From: Candidatus Iainarchaeum sp.
GTDB taxonomy: Archaea; Iainarchaeota; Iainarchaeia; Iainarchaeales; JAAZKV01
DNA: 19,605 bases
Assembly: GCA_018651445.1 (NCBI GenBank)
Contig: JABIDZ010000078.1
Span: forward strand, 1 to 19,605
Direction: 5' to 3'
Part shown: in pieces, positions 1 to 9,600 of the stretch
Layout: the number at the start of each line of letters is the position of its first letter
Position numbering within the stretch: the first letter of the stretch is position 1
Translations under genes and position numbers: made by a program
The notes under the pieces: generated by a model
The model's input: the letters and a program-made list of their open reading frames with translations, nothing else
Told to the model about the DNA's origin: nothing
The model's database searches: none

Positions 1-2
1 GA

Positions 3-3000
3 GTAATCCCAAGTTTTATTTTATTTTTAATTGTGCTAATTGCAGTAATTGCTTTTTTAGCTTTGAACTTTGGTTTGCTCGGATTTAATTTATTCACTCC
101 AATGTACACTGCAGAGATAACTGTTCTAAGTAGTAATAATCTTCCCTTGCAAGGTGCAGCAGTATTAGTTATGAGTGCGTGCGGAGAAGAGTTAATACTT
201 CAAACTGATTTGCGCGGAATAGCTACAGGCGTAGTTTGTTCAACCGACCTTGATGTGAGTGTTAGAAAAACAGGCTATAATAATTTAGGACAAAGCCTTT
301 CTCTTGAAGATGGTCGCGCCACACTTAGGTTGTCACCAATTCAGATACAAACCAATAGTGTGTATGTGGAAGTTAGAAGAACTGACGAAACAAAAATTAT
401 TGGAGCAAACATAGAATTAATTTGTTCTACTTCGCAAACTCCATTTAGAAACCAAACAAGTAGCGGTTTTACAATTACTGTTCCGATTGGATGTACTTCT
501 GCACAAATAAAAGCTAGTGCAAGTGGTTTTAGCGAAAAAAGAATTACTATTACAAATGAAAGTCGAAAAATAATTCATTTAGAAGAAGTTAATACAAAAG
601 GAAATGCGCAATTCGTTGCAGAAAATATTGATGGAATGCTTAGCGGAGTAGAAGTCAATATCACTAGTTCTTTTGGACAAGTAAGACAATACTTTACAAA
701 TGTTTTTGGAAAAACTCCTCTTATCGAACTCGAAGAAGGAAGCTACACATATATTGCTACAAGTACACTTGGAGAAGACACATCAGGAAATTTTAGCGTT
801 GATTCTGGCAGACGAAAAGAAGTTAATTTATTTTTTGAATTAGTTAGCAACGACGCAAACGACCCTACGGACCCCGTAAACACTACGCAAGTATTAGCAC
901 TTGAAATTGTTGATGGATTAGACGTTGCAATTCCTAGTGCACAAGTAAGAATGTTTAAGAACAACGAGTTTTATGGAGAAAAAAGAACAATGATTAATGG
1001 TAGAACCACTGCAAAAACAATTAATACTACTACGCTTGCCGAAAATACTTTTTTCTCTGCAGTTATACGCGCAACAGGATACGAAACTAAGGTTGTTGAT
1101 TTAGTATTAGTTGCAAGCGGAAATTATCAAAAAGTTGTTTTGAATGAAGGTGGAGCAACTCTAAAACTAAGTGTTGTAAATGATATTTTAGTTCCTGAAA
1201 ACGGAGCATTTGTTTCGATTTCACTTACAGGCGTTCCCGAAACGATTAGCGATGGTTACACAGACATAAACGGAAAACTAATAATTGATAATTTACCTGC
1301 AGGAAACTATGAGATATATGCAATTGATGCCCAAGAAAAAGACGAAGCGAATGAATACATATTAGTTAGCGCTAATTCCATAAAAAATGAAATCATTACT
1401 CTTGTAACTGGAGAAGGACGAATAAACTTTTCTTTACTTGGAACCAACGAACGAAGTACTACTGCAGATTTCGATATTTACAAAACAGATGTTAATGGCA
1501 GTGCAAAACTTGCAAGCATGACAAACAAAAATTCTTATCGTAGTAACTCACTTAAAATAGGAACAAAATTGTTGTTGTCAACAACAGATGGAAATTATTT
1601 TACTCATGAAACAATTAACTACGAAGTAACTCGTGGCACAAAATCAAAAGAAGCATTTCTAAGAAACTTGGGTGACTTACCGAATAACAACGAAGTTCAA
1701 ATGTTTTTAATGAAGATTTATCCAAGCAATCCAATTTATACTAGTACTAGTAGAAGCACAACAAAACTAATGAGTGATTCAAGTTACTGGGTTTATTTTG
1801 ATTTAATAATTAACAATGAGTTAAACGATTTTGCAATAGGAAATTTTGTAAGTGAAAACGCGACCATTGAAAACATATTTTCAATTGACGACGCACGAAT
1901 AGTTCTTTCAGACAACTTAAATAACAGCATTATTGATATTTCCGAGGATTCGATTGTTGAATCAAATGCGGTACAAGGAAATGTTGTTCTTGATTCGGTT
2001 ACAGGAACAAGAAGTATTCCCATTATAGTTGAAATAAAAACAGATGTTAATAGCGAAAATGTAAAATTAAATTTTGAAGCAATACATGGAACGTATAGAA
2101 GTTTGGCGTATTCAAAAGACTTTGTTATAGGCGAAACTTTTTGTACAATTAGTTGTCCGGTATTCGCTTTTGATAATTTTTCTATTGTGAATGGAATAAC
2201 AACTCCGCTAGATGAAACAAGTGCAAGAATTTATCTTGACGATACAAATACATACATCAAAACGATTGTACAAAACTTAAGCGATCGAGATATTGGAACA
2301 AGCACATTACAAAATTCGGTTCCCACTGCAAAACAAAGATACTTATTGCTTTCAGAAATACAAACCGATATTTTACAATCAATTAATTTGTATCCATTTA
2401 GTGCAAGTGAAGAAAAAACAATTAATCTTTCACCAAAAAGCGTTGGTTCGGGACAAATAATCCAAAGTGTTTCACAAGAAGTTGGCGGAATAAACCAACT
2501 AGATAGTTATACAGGCAACCACTCGCTACTAGGCATAGACGTTGTTAGACGAACCGAACTTGAAATTGGAACGTCACCTAATCAAGTTGACGTGGGAAGA
2601 ATCTATCCCTTGTTTATTGTAAAAACAAATCACAAAGGAAGATACGTTGGAAAAAGTATGCATTGGTACGTCGAACTAGTTAGAAATACAGTTGTTATTA
2701 ATGAAATAACTAGAGGAACAACAGATGAAAATGGTTTATCATTCATTACTTTAGATACAACAAATTACTCTGCAGGAGACGTATTAAAATTTACTTCTTA
2801 TGATGAAGACGGTTCGGTCCCAGGCATCGTAGAAATTAATGTAGTTGAACCATTTGTACCCGAAATCGAAGTACACGAATGTTTGAGTGTTGAATTCGAA
2901 GGTGTTCCAACAGACATTAAGACATGGACTTCAAAAAATGTAGGTGAAATCTCAAGCATTAAAATCAAATCGGAATGTGAAAATGCTTCGCGAGTTCATG

Positions 3001-6000
3001 TACACACAGATCTTGACGTATCTCAAAATTTTGCTGATATCCCAAGTAATGGAGAAGTAAATATTGTTGTTACAGCTAATCCAAGAAATGATTTATTAGG
3101 AGTTTATCCAATCCAAGTTGTTTCTATTAACGGTGCAAACTATCATCAATTAGCTGCACTCGATATACTTGTTAACGATCTCGATAATTGTTTCCAATTA
3201 AGCGCAGGAATATTTGATTTTAGAAATGACGGTGAAATTGAAGCACTTATCGAAAATACTTGTTTTGATGGACGACAAGATAATTTCTATCCGCAAATGA
3301 ATTTACAAACAAATAGTGTTTCGATTGCATTTGACAAACCCGGTAACCCCGAAGTTTATGGTTTTCGTGCAAAGGTTGTTGGAAAAGCAATCGAATCAAT
3401 GGTTTATGGTTATGTAAAATCTGATGTAATCAGAGTATCTGAAACGGGTGGCCACGATAGTGACCCACGCGACCATCCAACATCTGCAACAAAAGCATTT
3501 GATTCTCAAACAGTAGCAGATTATTGTGAAGACTTAATGTATCAAGGAGAGTTTACTCCAAAACCAGAACCAATCATCGAAGAAACCACATTACCACCAA
3601 CTTCCATTTATACTCCGTCTGGATTAATTTCAACCACAGGTAGTAGTAGTACAATAACTGGACGAGAAGAAGATTCAGGCGAATTACAAGGAATAAAAGA
3701 AAACAAGATTTCTTTTAGTCCAAGCGTTGCAGAAATAAACCGACAAGCACTCTCAGAAATCAACGCAGGAGGCACAAGCGGAATTACTGGACTCAAAAAA
3801 GATTCAATAGGCACATTAGGTACGGGTACACCGCCAAGCTATTATAATAACGAAAGCAGCACAACCAATCTTGCAGGAAATGGAACCCCAACAATAAACT
3901 CGGGGCCGTATCATCCCGGCGGATATTATATGGAATATTATTGGGACGCAGCAATGAGTGATATTTATGGAACGATAGCAATTGGTGCGCCAAGACCACC
4001 TAGTTGTAGCACAGATGGAGAATGGCATAACGTTCGAGAAAAGAATTTAGGCAGATACAAAGTAATTGATATAAAAGCAAGAAACCATGCAAAAGTTATA
4101 ACCGCAAATTACACAGGTGGTGGCGGAGTATTAATGCGATATTATGTGAAAGGAGTTACCGTACATAATTCAATGTTTGATATTTCACATAAAACTGCAT
4201 ATGTACAAACACAATTAGATTTTACAAGAGCAATAGAATGGTTTAGTGAAAGACAAGGTATTTGGGAAGAAGATGTTAATATTATCAGACCCGTTGAAGG
4301 AAGACATTATAAAATTGGTAGTTATAGTTCAGCAACACCACTTCCGTGTTGGACAAGCGAAGATAGTGCATATGGTTATGAAAGCGGAGAAGAGTTTAGC
4401 CCAGGTGGAAAAACATTTATTACAGTTGGTTGTGTACAACCAAATAATTTAGTTGATCCAGAAAGAGTTGCAGGAAAAGAATGGGAAATAAAAGATGCGA
4501 ACGATCCGCTAATAGAATACGATGGTTCTGGAAAAATCATGTACGAAATTCCTAGCGAATCAATCCCGCCAGAATTAAGAGTATTTTTGAAAAATAGAGA
4601 ATACTACGCAGAGTATGTGGGCTTACCCGAAATTGATAGCCCAGACATTAACTTTACGCTAACCCAAAATAATTTACAAGGACAAGAATATACTATACTT
4701 GAAGCTAGCGATTGGGTTGGCGCAACCACAGAAACACAAGCATTCCAATTAAAATTAGTTGGAAACGAATCACTGTGTTTTGCAAGTGACGGAACAGAAG
4801 GAATGACAGGAACTGCATTTGCTCCACGACTATTATTTGATTGGTCTTGGGGAAATATTCGTGCAGATCAATGCGATACAACTAACGGAAACTATACTTA
4901 TTGTGACGCAGCACAATTCACTACTAGTTTGTTTAAGAAACTCGATACAATAAATAATTTACTTGAAGCTGGACGAAAAATAGAAGTTCCTTCAAAAACT
5001 GCTTTTTATGCACATTTAATTGCAGACAATTATTCAGCAGAATTTTTGGAAGACTACAAAGACTATTATATCGCAAATTTATTTGTTAGCTCGCCAATCT
5101 TTAATGAAAAATACGCTGCGTTTATTACCTCGGGCAAATTACATTTTGAAATGCCACAAGGTATGAGCGAAGGAGGAATTTACCGAGTCGAAATTGATAT
5201 CGGAAATATTGAATCAACAAATAGTTTGTTTAATTCGGGCCAGCCAACAACAGATGTTACTATTACATTAACCCCGCGTTACCAAGCAAATAATTACAAT
5301 CCATTTTACGAAACTCCTTTTGATGGAGAAATTGGAGGAGATTTACGAAGTAATTATGGAACAACCGTTAATGGCGAATTGAAATTAAATGACAATGTTA
5401 ATGCAAATAATGATGGAAGTGCACTAAAAACAATTACCCTGCAAGACACTAGTAACTTAAACGACTTGCAAGACGGGATCATACTTGAATTTGATAGATC
5501 AAGTGGAGTAATGCAATTCACTCCACAACAACCAACTCCAGTAGCAATGAGTGTTACAGGAACCGGAAACGTGAGTGCAGAATTTAATATTCAAGGAAGT
5601 CATGCTAATACATTAACTAACAAAGAATGGTTGTTAACAAGCTCAACTATCGGGCAAGCGAAATGCCATGACTTTGAGAACAACAACAGAACCATATTCT
5701 ATTCGCCTCGTGAAAATGATCAATTTGCAATTAATTGGAATGGTACAAAACCAGGAGAATTAACGCTTAGCACAGTGTTTTTTACACCAAAATTGCCCGA
5801 AGAGATATTAAAAATCAACCCGGCAAACGACAAAACAACCCTTGATAGTTATGCTCCATTAAAAACGTCGTTATCGGTGTTCCTATCTAATTACGATGAC
5901 ACAGGAAGAACCAATTACGATACTTTGAAAGGACTTATAGACATGATAAAAGAAGAGAAACTATGTGTTAGTAAAAATTCTAGCGAAACAATGAAGATCT

Positions 6001-6074
6001 TTTGGAATCAAGAATATTTGAATAGATTAATACAAGAAGTTTCTCCTAACACGGGATTTGCTTGTCAAAACTAA
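3..6074 (+). CDS. Giant membrane-anchored surface protein with Ig-like repeats (5' end outside window)
   Basis: The frame is open to the left edge, and the hydrophobic stretch continues upstream of the first possible start (GTG at 33). The gene is therefore cut at its 5' end; at least 2,013 residues are visible. Numbering from the GTG, residues 1-25 belong to a membrane segment. Residues of about 28-450 form a series of carboxypeptidase-regulatory/PEGA-like Ig-fold repeats (pattern: G-x-x-V ... T-D-x-x-G ... L-x-A-G-x-Y, for example DGYTDINGKLIIDNLPAGNY). More beta-rich sequence with paired cysteines follows to about 1170. A Pro/Ser/Thr/Gly-rich linker covers about 1175-1310. The C-terminal region (about 1590-2013) resembles that of the protein on the minus strand ending at 6619: shared WSWGNI/WDWNAI, DA-x-QF, KKL-x-x-x-NN-x-LE, PFYETP/PFYYTP, CVS...W-x-x-E-x-L, and a Cys close to the C-terminus. 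Many N-x-S/T sites suggest surface glycosylation. Inferred role: adhesin or envelope protein. No enzymatic motif was seen. Confidence 0.85.
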   Translation, partial: VIPSFILFLIVLIAVIAFLALNFGLLGFNLFTPMYTAEITVLSSNNLPLQGAAVLVMSACGEELILQTDLRGIATGVVCSTDLDVSVRKTGYNNLGQSLSLEDGRATLRLSPIQIQTNSVYVEVRRTDETKIIGANIELICSTSQTPFRNQTSSGFTITVPIGCTSAQIKASASGFSEKRITITNESRKIIHLEEVNTKGNAQFVAENIDGMLSGVEVNITSSFGQVRQYFTNVFGKTPLIELEEGSYTYIATSTLGEDTSGNFSVDSGRRKEVNLFFELVSNDANDPTDPVNTTQVLALEIVDGLDVAIPSAQVRMFKNNEFYGEKRTMINGRTTAKTINTTTLAENTFFSAVIRATGYETKVVDLVLVASGNYQKVVLNEGGATLKLSVVNDILVPENGAFVSISLTGVPETISDGYTDINGKLIIDNLPAGNYEIYAIDAQEKDEANEYILVSANSIKNEIITLVTGEGRINFSLLGTNERSTTADFDIYKTDVNGSAKLASMTNKNSYRSNSLKIGTKLLLSTTDGNYFTHETINYEVTRGTKSKEAFLRNLGDLPNNNEVQMFLMKIYPSNPIYTSTSRSTTKLMSDSSYWVYFDLIINNELNDFAIGNFVSENATIENIFSIDDARIVLSDNLNNSIIDISEDSIVESNAVQGNVVLDSVTGTRSIPIIVEIKTDVNSENVKLNFEAIHGTYRSLAYSKDFVIGETFCTISCPVFAFDNFSIVNGITTPLDETSARIYLDDTNTYIKTIVQNLSDRDIGTSTLQNSVPTAKQRYLLLSEIQTDILQSINLYPFSASEEKTINLSPKSVGSGQIIQSVSQEVGGINQLDSYTGNHSLLGIDVVRRTELEIGTSPNQVDVGRIYPLFIVKTNHKGRYVGKSMHWYVELVRNTVVINEITRGTTDENGLSFITLDTTNYSAGDVLKFTSYDEDGSVPGIVEINVVEPFVPEIEVHECLSVEFEGVPTDIKTWTSKNVGEISSIKIKSECENASRVHVHTDLDVSQNFADIPSNGEVNIVVTANPRNDLLGVYPIQVVSINGANYHQLAALDILVNDLDNCFQLSAGIFDFRNDGEIEALIENTCFDGRQDNFYPQMNLQTNSVSIAFDKPGNPEVYGFRAKVVGKAIESMVYGYVKSDVIRVSETGGHDSDPRDHPTSATKAFDSQTVADYCEDLMYQGEFTPKPEPIIEETTLPPTSIYTPSGLISTTGSSSTITGREEDSGELQGIKENKISFSPSVAEINRQALSEINAGGTSGITGLKKDSIGTLGTGTPPSYYNNESSTTNLAGNGTPTINSGPYHPGGYYMEYYWDAAMSDIYGTIAIGAPRPPSCSTDGEWHNVREKNLGRYKVIDIKARNHAKVITANYTGGGGVLMRYYVKGVTVHNSMFDISHKTAYVQTQLDFTRAIEWFSERQGIWEEDVNIIRPVEGRHYKIGSYSSATPLPCWTSEDSAYGYESGEEFSPGGKTFITVGCVQPNNLVDPERVAGKEWEIKDANDPLIEYDGSGKIMYEIPSESIPPELRVFLKNREYYAEYVGLPEIDSPDINFTLTQNNLQGQEYTILEASDWVGATTETQAFQLKLVGNESLCFASDGTEGMTGTAFAPRLLFDWSWGNIRADQCDTTNGNYTYCDAAQFTTSLFKKLDTINNLLEAGRKIEVPSKTAFYAHLIADNYSAEFLEDYKDYYIANLFVSSPIFNEKYAAFITSGKLHFEMPQGMSEGGIYRVEIDIGNIESTNSLFNSGQPTTDVTITLTPRYQANNYNPFYETPFDGEIGGDLRSNYGTTVNGELKLNDNVNANNDGSALKTITLQDTSNLNDLQDGIILEFDRSSGVMQFTPQQPTPVAMSVTGTGNVSAEFNIQGSHANTLTNKEWLLTSSTIGQAKCHDFENNNRTIFYSPRENDQFAINWNGTKPGELTLSTVFFTPKLPEEILKINPANDKTTLDSYAPLKTSLSVFLSNYDDTGRTNYDTLKGLIDMIKEEKLCVSKNSSETMKIFWNQEYLNRLIQEVSPNTGFACQN

Positions 6075-6121
6075 AAAAGATTACTTGACCTAATCACATC
6101 GCCGACACGACACCCCAAATA

Positions 6122-6130
6122 GTTTAAATA
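6122..6130 (+). promoter_or_regulatory. TATA-like box of the hicBA operon
   Basis: GTTTAAATA fits the archaeal TATA consensus. It lies about 39 nt before the hicB ATG, which leaves a leader of about 12-15 nt holding the Shine-Dalgarno site GAGGAGAT (6154-6161). Position and sequence are seen; the promoter role is inferred. Confidence 0.55.
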
Positions 6131-6164
6131 CTCTAACTTGCATATGCTTACTAGAGGAGATTAG

Positions 6165-6383
6165 ATGGAAGAATACTCTGCAGTTGTAGTAAAAGGACAA
6201 ATAGCATATGTTGCAAGATGCCCAGAATTAGGTGTGGCAAGCCAAGGCAAAACAAAGAAAAGCGCATTAGATAATTTGAAAGAAGCAGTAGAATTATATT
6301 TAGACGACGAAGATGTACAAAAAGAACTCAAGAAACACCCCGTACAAAAAGCAAGCATTCACAAAATAGCTGTTACGGCTTGA
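6165..6383 (+). CDS. hicB: HicB-family antitoxin
   Basis: This 72-residue protein has the compact HicB/UPF0150 partial RNase-H-like fold. An N-terminal strand pair (YSAVVVKGQIAYVARCPELG) is followed by the typical A-S-Q-G-x-T-x-x-x-A-L-x-N-L-K-E-A-V-E-L-Y motif at about residues 25-44 and an acidic helix after it. It lacks the C-terminal DNA-binding domain found in longer HicB proteins, so any autoregulation would need another route. The start is set by a strong Shine-Dalgarno site GAGGAGAT 3 nt before the ATG. The toxin reading frame follows within 10 nt, as in classical hic loci. The expected role is to bind and inhibit the HicA mRNA-cleaving toxin. The pair lies between the tails of two giant surface-protein genes. 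Confidence 0.9.
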   Translation: MEEYSAVVVKGQIAYVARCPELGVASQGKTKKSALDNLKEAVELYLDDEDVQKELKKHPVQKASIHKIAVTA

Positions 6384-6392
6384 GGTGATTAA

Positions 6393-6614
6393 ATAAAACT
6401 TCCAATTCTTTCAGGAAAAAAGCTAATAAAATTCTTAATTAAAAATGGTTTTTACATTGAAGGACAAAAAGGTAGTCATATAAAAATGAAAAAGAAAAAT
6501 GGCAAAACACTTGTGACTATTATCCCACTTCATAAAAAAATTGATCCCGGAACATTATTAGATATTCTAAGACAAACTAAACTAGAAAAAGAAGATTTAA
6601 ATAATTTGAAATAA
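6393..6614 (+). CDS. hicA: HicA-family mRNA interferase toxin, apparent ATA start
   Basis: This 73-codon frame encodes a full-length YcfA/HicA-like dsRBD-fold protein. It has the family opening K-L-P-I-L-S-G-K-K-L-I-K-F-L (residues 2-15), the catalytic-type histidine in Q-K-G-S-H (residue 29), a second conserved I-P-L-H (44-47), and the closing helix D-P-G-T-L-L-D-I-L-R-Q-T (51-62). There is no ATG, GTG or TTG at the expected start: an in-frame TAA lies at 6390-6392, directly before the codon ATA at 6393. A good Shine-Dalgarno site (GAGGTGAT, 6382-6389) lies just upstream and overlaps the hicB stop, so translation from ATA coupled to hicB is the likeliest reading. The other possibility is a start lost by mutation. 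The first in-frame ATG (about residue 32) would drop the catalytic His. The stop lies 4 nt before the tail of the opposite gene. Confidence 0.8.
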   Translation: MKLPILSGKKLIKFLIKNGFYIEGQKGSHIKMKKKNGKTLVTIIPLHKKIDPGTLLDILRQTKLEKEDLNNLK

Positions 6615-6618
6615 CAAA

Positions 6619-9600
6619 TTATCTAATACAACTAAGTTTCGCGTCATCTACTTTTTGTTTGATGTTAGCTTCTTCGAATAAGAATTCTTCTGGCCACCAA
6701 TAGATCTCTCGCTCACCTAATCGAGAAACACAAACACTTCCTGCTTCAACACTTTGGAATAAATCTGATAAATTATCTACTTCGCTTCCTTGTGGTGAAT
6801 CATTGAAAGGCATTCCTTTTACTCCTTCAAGAACTACAAAGTTTTCTTCTTGTAGATTCGATGTTTCGATAGTTCCGCCCGAAAAAGTTAAACCATATTT
6901 TTCTGCAATTGGTGAAAAAGCAGTTGTAATGAAAGGAACACTACCATCACTTTCTCCGTTTGGTAAAAAGAAACCATATGTTCCACTCGACGTATCGCCA
7001 AACTTAATATCCGGAATATTATTTGCAAATGCTAAATCGTTCCCTTGGACATCGCGACAACCTGGAAGCGAACTTATCAAGAAAAGATTCGGGCTCACAG
7101 AAGTAATCTCAGTATCATCTTTCATTACCGCGTACTCGATTTGGGGTGCACCCTCATCATTGTTGATACTCATTAATAACGGGGTTGCGAGAGTTGGAGA
7201 AAAAATCATTTTTGCATTTGCAAGTGAATAATCCATTAACCTACCTCTCTTTGAATTCAAAGCATTTAATTTGAAAATATCTTCTTCTTCCACATACTCT
7301 ATTTGTTGCAAAGCATCTCTTTGTTTGTAATAAAAACTAGTTTCGTTATCAAGTTTCAATCCTTCTCCTCGCGATAAAGCAACACCATAATTAGTTCTGC
7401 CGTTCTCATATCTACTACCAGTTATTCCATTCAACGGAGTATAATAAAACGGACTATAATCAGAATTAGCTGCTTCTACTAGTTCTAATTGAACAAGTAT
7501 TTTTGCATTCAAACCGCCACCCGATATTAATGGTAAATCATCTAGATCAATTAACAACCGCACGTGGTATTTTCCAGCATCAGGTAAGATGAACGCGTTA
7601 TCTTTTCTAAAGCCAAACGATTCGCTAGAAAAATGGAATTTGTTTGAGCTTTCAAAATAACGATACATCCCTGTGCTTGGATCTACAAAAGACGGGCTTG
7701 ATCTAAACAATGTTCTTGTATACGCATTAGCAAAGTCCTCTTGGAAATCACTCCCAAAACCATCTCTCATTAAATACACATCAAAATCAAGTAATTCAAG
7801 CATTTCATCAGCAGTACTAATCGTACTTTCAAAAAAATTACGGCTAATGTTTGTAGGGTACGTTACTGTATTGTCTAAGAAATAATAAAATGCTGGTTTT
7901 CCATCGTAATGCTCTGTAGTCATAGGCAAGAAACAACCCCCACTTTCATCAACACTAATACTATCACCCGCTAGCTGGATTACTGCTAACATCGATGGAC
8001 TTGTTGGACACGACGGAGGAGTTGTTTCTAAAAAGTTATTTAAAACTTCAAGTTTTTTACTTAAAAGAATTGAAAATTGTGTTGCATCAAGATATTTGTT
8101 TGTTGTTGTCTCTGAATTAATTGCATTCCAATCCCAAGACATTATTACTTTTGGTAGCCCTTCACTCCCCGTGTTACCAAACATTAAACCGTTTGTACAC
8201 GTAGCATCAGCTTTTTGAGCAGACTCTTTTCGAGGCGTTACATTAAATTTGAAATGATATTTGAAAGACACATCTTCTTTTGCTTTTGGAGGAACATTAA
8301 ACGGACCAAATTCTCCAGGCGGACTTGTTAGATCATCATACAAACTTTCAGTGGCAGTTAATTCTATAGTCGCATAAGTGTTTTGTCTTAACCCTGCATT
8401 AGTAAAAATTATTCCCGCTTCTTGACTCTCAAAAATATCAAATACTTTTGCGTTAGTAAAATTCCACAAACCAATTACGTTGTTGTTAGAAATCTTTACT
8501 GGTTTTGCATCTTGCAAAATATTTGTTTTGAACACGGGTAGTCTTAGTTTTACTTTATTAGAACAATCTCCAGTAAAAGAACCTAGCATTGTTGGTGCGG
8601 TCGTGTAGACTCCACCAGCATACGCTCCATTAACAAAACCATTTTGTATCAAAGTTGCAATTAAACCAGTCATTCTTTCTTTATTATATTCTCCACTTAA
8701 ATTTAGCGAGTGTAAGTAATCTGATGCTTCGCTAGTTCTTTTTTCTAAGTTTGAAAGATTTTGCGCAGCAGGAATTGCAGCAGTTAGATAAGTGTTTGCA
8801 CCAGAAGTTGAAAGTAATAATTTATCCGACGCGTTCATTGTTTCAGTGTAAATTTTTTTCGAAGAAGTTAATTCTTCACTATAATCACTAGTAAATGACT
8901 GGTAGGTTTCAAGTGCACCAAGAACTGTTGATGTTGTATTAACCGCCCAAACAATATTAGACTGACTTGCCGTTGCAGTAGCATAAGCCGCGATGGTCGC
9001 ACTCTGTACTCCAGAAAGTGTCCCTGCAGACGCCCCACATTTACAACATTCAGAACAATAAACTGAACAACCTGTAGCAGATGCACTCGCAGCACTAACT
9101 GCTTCTGCAACATATGCTTTTCCTGCAGCTAAGTTAGTTATAACACTCTCTGAAACCGCACTAAAACCAGTGAACATATCCGCCAATGAAATTACCAAAG
9201 TCGATATTTGAATAACGAGTTCGGCATTAGTTGGCGCACCAGTTTGCAATGTTGTTAATGAATCATCTGCTTCGTTAACAAGCAGTCTAGCTTCTCCTGC
9301 CAAAACATATAATTGATTGATTTCGGCATTTGCTAATTCCAAATATTCTTTTGCAGATAAATCATCATCCGACGCAGATTCAAATGAATTGACTGCTGCT
9401 GCTTCCAATGCCAAGTCAATATAATTCAAAGCATTATCTGTTTTATCAAGTATTAGAGCTATTTTTTGTTTAGCTTGTGTTGAGTTTTCGACAGATTTGG
9501 TCGCATCAATTGTTTGCGTATCTTGCTGTGTCGCCTCTAATTGCCGATACAAAGAAGTAATGGTGCTTGCAAGCAAAGCTGCTTCAGGAATTGACGACCA

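Noticed and set aside
6803..7231. 142-residue + strand ORF and similar ORFs opposite the two giant genes
   Set aside because: They lie wholly inside the strongly supported coding frames, with no promoter or recognisable domain; they are antisense shadows.
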